Shown here piece by piece: positions 60,102 to 64,000 of a stretch of 64,000 nucleotides of DNA. A program made the translations under genes and the position numbers. The notes under the pieces are model-generated. The model was not told the origin of the DNA and did not search any database. It saw nothing but the letters and a program-made list of their open reading frames with translations. Position 1 is the stretch's first letter, and the number at the start of each line of letters is the position of its first letter. Source of the DNA: Reticulitermes lucifugus (taxonomy: Eukaryota > Arthropoda > Insecta > Blattodea > Rhinotermitidae). The stretch is taken from contig JAKCWW010000233.1 of the NCBI GenBank assembly GCA_026260175.1, positions 40,015 through 104,014 on the forward strand, written 5' to 3'.

Positions 60102-63100
60102 ATGGCTTCAGAAATTAGTTATTCCAGCTTAAAAATTGCTCGTCAAGTAAGGGAAAGTGTAAGTAAATTTTGTCCAAATGTGTAATTTAAGCCACGGATG
60201 TCGCAGCCAACGGTAAGAATACTTTTGCGAGACTCGGGTGCCAAAGAAGCTGCATTTCCAGGCGAAGAAAGAAGAAAAGATGGGGAATGTGCAGATTAGT
60301 CTAGCTGCTAACCCTCATTCTCTGTGCAAAACCCAGATTCCATGTTTTCGTATGAAAATGATAAAGCATTTGAAATTACACATTTCAGCCTGTTTACTTT
60401 TGCGTGTTGTACGGAATGACAGGAGGAAAGGTCAATATTTTGGGAGGTGATAGTATCGGTGATTGTGAGAATACCGCGATAGAGCTGTTTGAGTGTACAA
60501 ATAGAAAAGCATTGTGAATTGTAATAAACACAGATAAATTACTTACCGGTAATTTTAATTTAATGTTTAAGCGACAAACTTGTTACACAGAAATGACATT
60601 TGTTACAGTTCACGATCGATGTTCGAAATTCCCACGGTCAACCTCAGTGTACAGTCGAAAGTCCTGTGCGAAGATTGCATGTTGTTCGTCGGAGTTGATC
60701 TTCACGTTTCTTTATGCAGGCAGCAGCATCCAAAATGCGAGCGAGCAATTGGTCAAGTGTTCATTTTTCTTTTGTAAACTTCTTGTTTCATCCGCCCCAC
60801 AAACAAAAATGTAACGGAGTTAGGTCTGGAGGTTCAAACAGTCTATCTCAGAATCCTTTCAGAATTAGTCCCATGTTCATATGAACTTTTTTCTCAGAAT
60901 GACCGATACTATCACCTCTCAAATATTGACTTTTCCTCCTGAATCAACCCGTATATTCCTCTTTCAAACTGTAGTGCTGAATATAAAATTTTATCTTAAT
61001 CAATTAACCAAGATACTGCAGTTACTTGTAATGACGTGCACAGGTATTACACATTCCCAAGACACGTTCAGCTGCATGATTCACATAAAGAATGTTGACA
61101 ACAATGTTTAGATAAAAAGTAGTGTGTATGCCATAAGTGCATATGAGAGAGTGGAAGTATTGCTACACTCATTCTTAACCATGGCACCTCTTGGGGTAAG
61201 TGGTCAGCTTCATACCTGAGCCACTTTACCACTAGTATCCACTGAAAAGGGGGCTGGGAGGGCCCAGAGAAATCTGGATGCTTTGGAGAAGAGCTAAATC
61301 TCTTGCCCCTGCTTGGAATCAACCTAAGATTCCTTTGAGATCCAACCCATAACTTAAGTCATTACATTATGCTATCCTGCCTCCAAACTATGTTTAGGGG
61401 TAATTTTATTTTTTACTATGAACATTTTAAGTCACTTGAATTTATGCTGTTCTGCTGGTACTGTTATGACATTCCTTGGTATCTTTATCTATAGAAATCT
61501 GGGTCAATAATAATACATTTTACACATAAAAGGCCAGTTATATGAAGCAGAAAAGCAAGAACTGTTATCATTAAACAGTAAACTGTAAATCTTTTTGGTG
61601 ACAACAAACTATTTTTGTTCAAATATTTTTGAGAAAATAACACCTGTATGAACAAGGCGAGGTCTTTTAATTCTTATTAAATTAAATACATCCAATGGCT
61701 TCCCATTTTGTCGTCTGATGGAGCAAGTGGCATCCATATTCTTGCTGTTATAAATAACAGGTCTGTTCTGGTGATTGCTGATGTTTGTTGTAGCTGTTTT
61801 TTTATCAGTTGTACATTATAGGTTCATACAAGACATATCTACAAATTTAAATATTGAAGTCTTATTTTCACAAATTAATAAAGGTCAGTAAGAGAAAGTG
61901 TACTAATCTGTATACTGAATACCACCAATCTTGCAGTAAATAAATGCAGGCAACAAAATAAAAGGTTTGGAATTTAGTGAAAATGTAACTATGAAAATAC
62001 CATCCAATGATGAAATGGTAAACATTAATGTTGAAATGATTCACAAAAACTGTAAATGCATGAATGATTACTTTCTTACAGTTCCTTGTATACAAATTGT
62101 GTTCCTAAAAACTGCTAAGGAAATTAAACATTAGTCACTCTAATAGGAAAAAAACACATCTGGGTGTCATGGAGTTTGTACGTTGTCTAGTGTTGATACG
62201 AAAAACTGTGAGTCACATACTCATATGTAACTGTTCAGTAACTATAGGGGCTTCCCAGACACACTTAAATGGACAAGGTGGGCTTAATTTGTCCCTTTCA
62301 TCCTGACTCATCCTGCTCATATTTCATTGTGTATGTCTGTCCCAGACAGACTTAAATGGACAAGGTGGGGGACAAATTAAACATATCAGTATTTAATTTG
62401 TCCCTTTCCTGCTGAATCATCCTATTCATTTTGCATTGTGTATGTCTGTACTGCAGTACCTTACAGATGAGTTCATTTTTGAGCATCAAAATATATTTCT
62501 GCACTTCAGCCATAAGCTTATGGCCATAATGTCACCATTACATCTTGTGTGGAGGAAATGACACTACCAGCAGTTAGGTTGTAACCATTGGTTTGTTTTG
62601 TTTCATGCACTGACAGTTATGAATAACCAAGCTGACTTTAAACCCCTTAACCAAGTAATGTAAGAACCTTTTTAATGTAGAATGCATTTTATATCTATAT
62701 TTTCAGGAAGAAAAGAAAGCTTTAGAAAGGAAAAGACAGCTGCTGTATCTTGTTCTGCATTACCTCAAAGATGAAGGGTAACTAACTTATATGCTGACCA
62801 CAGAAATGGCTTTACAAGTTCACTATGTCAAAATATTTTATATGATATAACACAAGACCACACTATGAATCACCACCACAGCCACCACCAAGAACTAAAA
62901 AAACTACATTTAATGTTTCCTTCTAGGTTTTTTGACACAGCACAGTGCTTTAGCAGTGAAGCACACCTTACAAATCAATACCAAGTTTGTGATAATATTG
63001 ATTTGGGAACCATTGTTCAGGACTTTGAAACTTATTATTGCCTACGCTTTCAAAAGTATCCCAAAATATGTAAGAAAATACCTGTGGAAGAAAACAGGAA

Positions 63101-63455
63101 GACTATACCAAAGAAGGCACCCCATCCAGACAGTGGATTTCATGATAACACAAAACCCTATGCAACAAATCTGCAAAATGAGATCCAGAAAGAAAATAAA
63201 TTACATGTTAGAAACACTTCTGGAAAAGCTTCAAGTATCTGTGTGCCAGTACAGAAAAGTCTTAAGAATAACAACTCTTTATCAGACTTCAATCTGACTG
63301 TGTTACCTTTAACACATGAAGGATTCACAAATATGCACATTAACAGCACACAAACTGATGTACAGGACAATCCTTCTGAAAATTTCTTAAAGCCGCTCTC
63401 AGGATGCTCTGCCTACAACACTGAATGGAAAGAATTTGCTGAAGTAATTTCTAAG
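60102..63455 (+). CDS. KATNAL2: Katanin p60 ATPase-containing subunit A-like 2, 5' portion (runs off the window)
   Basis: Microtubule-severing katanin family member linked to cilia, centrioles and sperm flagella. Exons are 60102-60158, 62707-62777 and 62927-63455 (219 codons), spliced at gtaagt, gtaact and gtaaat donors in agreeing phases. Exon 1 begins MASEISYSSLKIARQVRES, aligned with human MELSYQTLKFTHQAREA. Exon 2 carries RKRQLLYLVLHYLKDEG, the LisH helix pair. Exon 3 has VCDNIDLGTIVQDFETYYCL and RFQKYPKI, near-identical in pattern to human KATNAL2, then a variable linker and LLKPLS...EVISK just before the AAA ATPase domain. The ATPase exons are not in the window. The frame stays open 167 codons past the exon 3 donor but resembles nothing. 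Confidence 0.93.
60420..60944 (-). mobile_element. Tc1/mariner-superfamily element with about 50 bp inverted ends, deleted
   Basis: Inverted ends GGAGGTGATAGTATCGGT (60441) and ACCGATACTATCACCTC (60901) extend over about 50 bp. The minus-strand interior encodes DLTPLHFCLWG and LLARILDAAACIKKREDQLR, a transposase C-terminus seen in insect IS630-type elements (recognised from memory). In KATNAL2 intron 1. Confidence 0.6.
61139..61384 (-). mobile_element. SINE family A copy in KATNAL2 intron 1
   Basis: AGTATTGCTACACTCATTC ... GGGGGCTGGGAGGGCCCAGA, head AGGCAGGATAGCATAATG on minus. The 3' tail is decayed. Confidence 0.6.
62258..62452 (+). repeat. Two-unit direct repeat in KATNAL2 intron 1
   Basis: AGACACACTTAAATGGACAA...TTGTGTATGTCTGT (62258-62340) is repeated as AGACAGACTTAAATGGACAA... 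(62346-62452), with a 20-odd base insertion in the second unit. Confidence 0.8.
62707..62777 (+). CDS. KATNAL2: KATNAL2 exon 2 (LisH region)
   Basis: The 71 bp exon between tatttcag| and GAAGG|gtaact encodes EEKKALERKRQLLYLVLHYL then KDEG. Confidence 0.92.
62927..63455 (+). CDS. KATNAL2: KATNAL2 exon 3
   Basis: Acceptor ccttctag| and donor TCTAAG|gtaaat. The exon continues LisH as FFDTAQCFSSEA and ends in EWKEFAEVISK. The preceding in-frame stretch from 62865 is intron. Confidence 0.92.
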
Positions 63456-64000
63456 GTAAATATTGGACAATTAATACATCTGATGTTTTGTAGTGATTCT
63501 ACAGTTCCAATATCTGTATTACGCAGGATACTTTTTTTATATAAGATCACACCTCGCCCTACGCTTGAACTATTCCAGTCTGCTGTGAATTGGCGTCCAT
63601 GCATTTTAGTTCAATGTATTTCATGTAAAATTAGGTTTCTGGCTATCATATTTAAAGAAGTTGCAGGAAATATTTCCCTTACACCTGTAGACACACACAC
63701 TCCATTGTTCACTGCATATCAAAGTTCTGCTGGTGAAACTTGGAAAGACTGTATTCTGAATGCTATTTTCAGGTTGTCTTCAGGATTATTAATAACGTAC
63801 TGTACAAGTAAAAATTTCATGAGTTCACATCTGGCAAATGAAGAGGCCATAATCCCCTACTTATTATTGTCACAAAAACCCTCTGTAAACAATGCATACA
63901 ATTGCCTGCAGTGTGACCTGTTGCACTGTTTTACCAAGACGTACATTCTCTTGTAATCAGACAGGTGTTTAAAAATTCATGTCAGCATGTGTAAAACATC

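Overview
The window is insect nuclear DNA: AT-rich, intron-rich, and densely seeded with SINEs, LINE 3' ends, MITEs and Penelope-like (PLE) debris. The repeat mix resembles cockroach/termite (blattodean) genomes; that placement is inference from memory of similar repeats, not a database result. Four assembly N tracts are present (14096-14145, 27509, 29446-30163, 44147-44168).

Five host genes can be supported. (1) DLST, the E2 subunit of 2-oxoglutarate dehydrogenase, lies on the minus strand from 34261 down to 10482. Eleven coding exons join in phase into about 488 codons, including four short presequence exons that a simple ORF scan misses. (2) UQCC2, a mitochondrial complex III assembly factor, is on the plus strand (34770-34840 joined to 35064-35343). 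(3) METTL15, the mitochondrial 12S rRNA m4C methyltransferase, is an intronless plus-strand ORF (35340-36455) whose ATG overlaps the UQCC2 stop as ATGA. (4) A von Willebrand factor C (vWC) single-pass membrane protein resembling the DGCR2 vWC module is on the minus strand (exons 55810-55958 and 50281-50457; its first exon was not found). (5) The 5' part of KATNAL2 (LisH region and linker) is on the plus strand from 60102 to 63455; its AAA ATPase domain lies beyond the right edge.

DLST and UQCC2-METTL15 diverge from a 508 bp interval, so three mitochondrial proteins appear to share one bidirectional promoter, two of them apparently on a dicistronic mRNA. KATNAL2, a cilium/microtubule gene, has a perfect RFX X-box palindrome 55 bp before its ATG.

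Layout: 1-10.4 kb repeats, no gene seen; 10.5-34.3 kb DLST with transposon-filled introns; 34.3-36.7 kb the divergent mitochondrial locus; 36.7-50.2 kb repeats; 50.2-56 kb the vWC gene, with a PLE in its intron; 56-60 kb repeats and a CpG-rich stretch; 60.1 kb to the end KATNAL2.

The most unusual signal in the noncoding DNA is a recurring architecture: inverted-repeat (foldback) units with a hammerhead-ribozyme core in the middle or in the arms, seen well at 29386, 44197, 53909 and 55264 and in decayed form at 6263, 17900 and 31951. One such unit has a perfect 13 bp target duplication.
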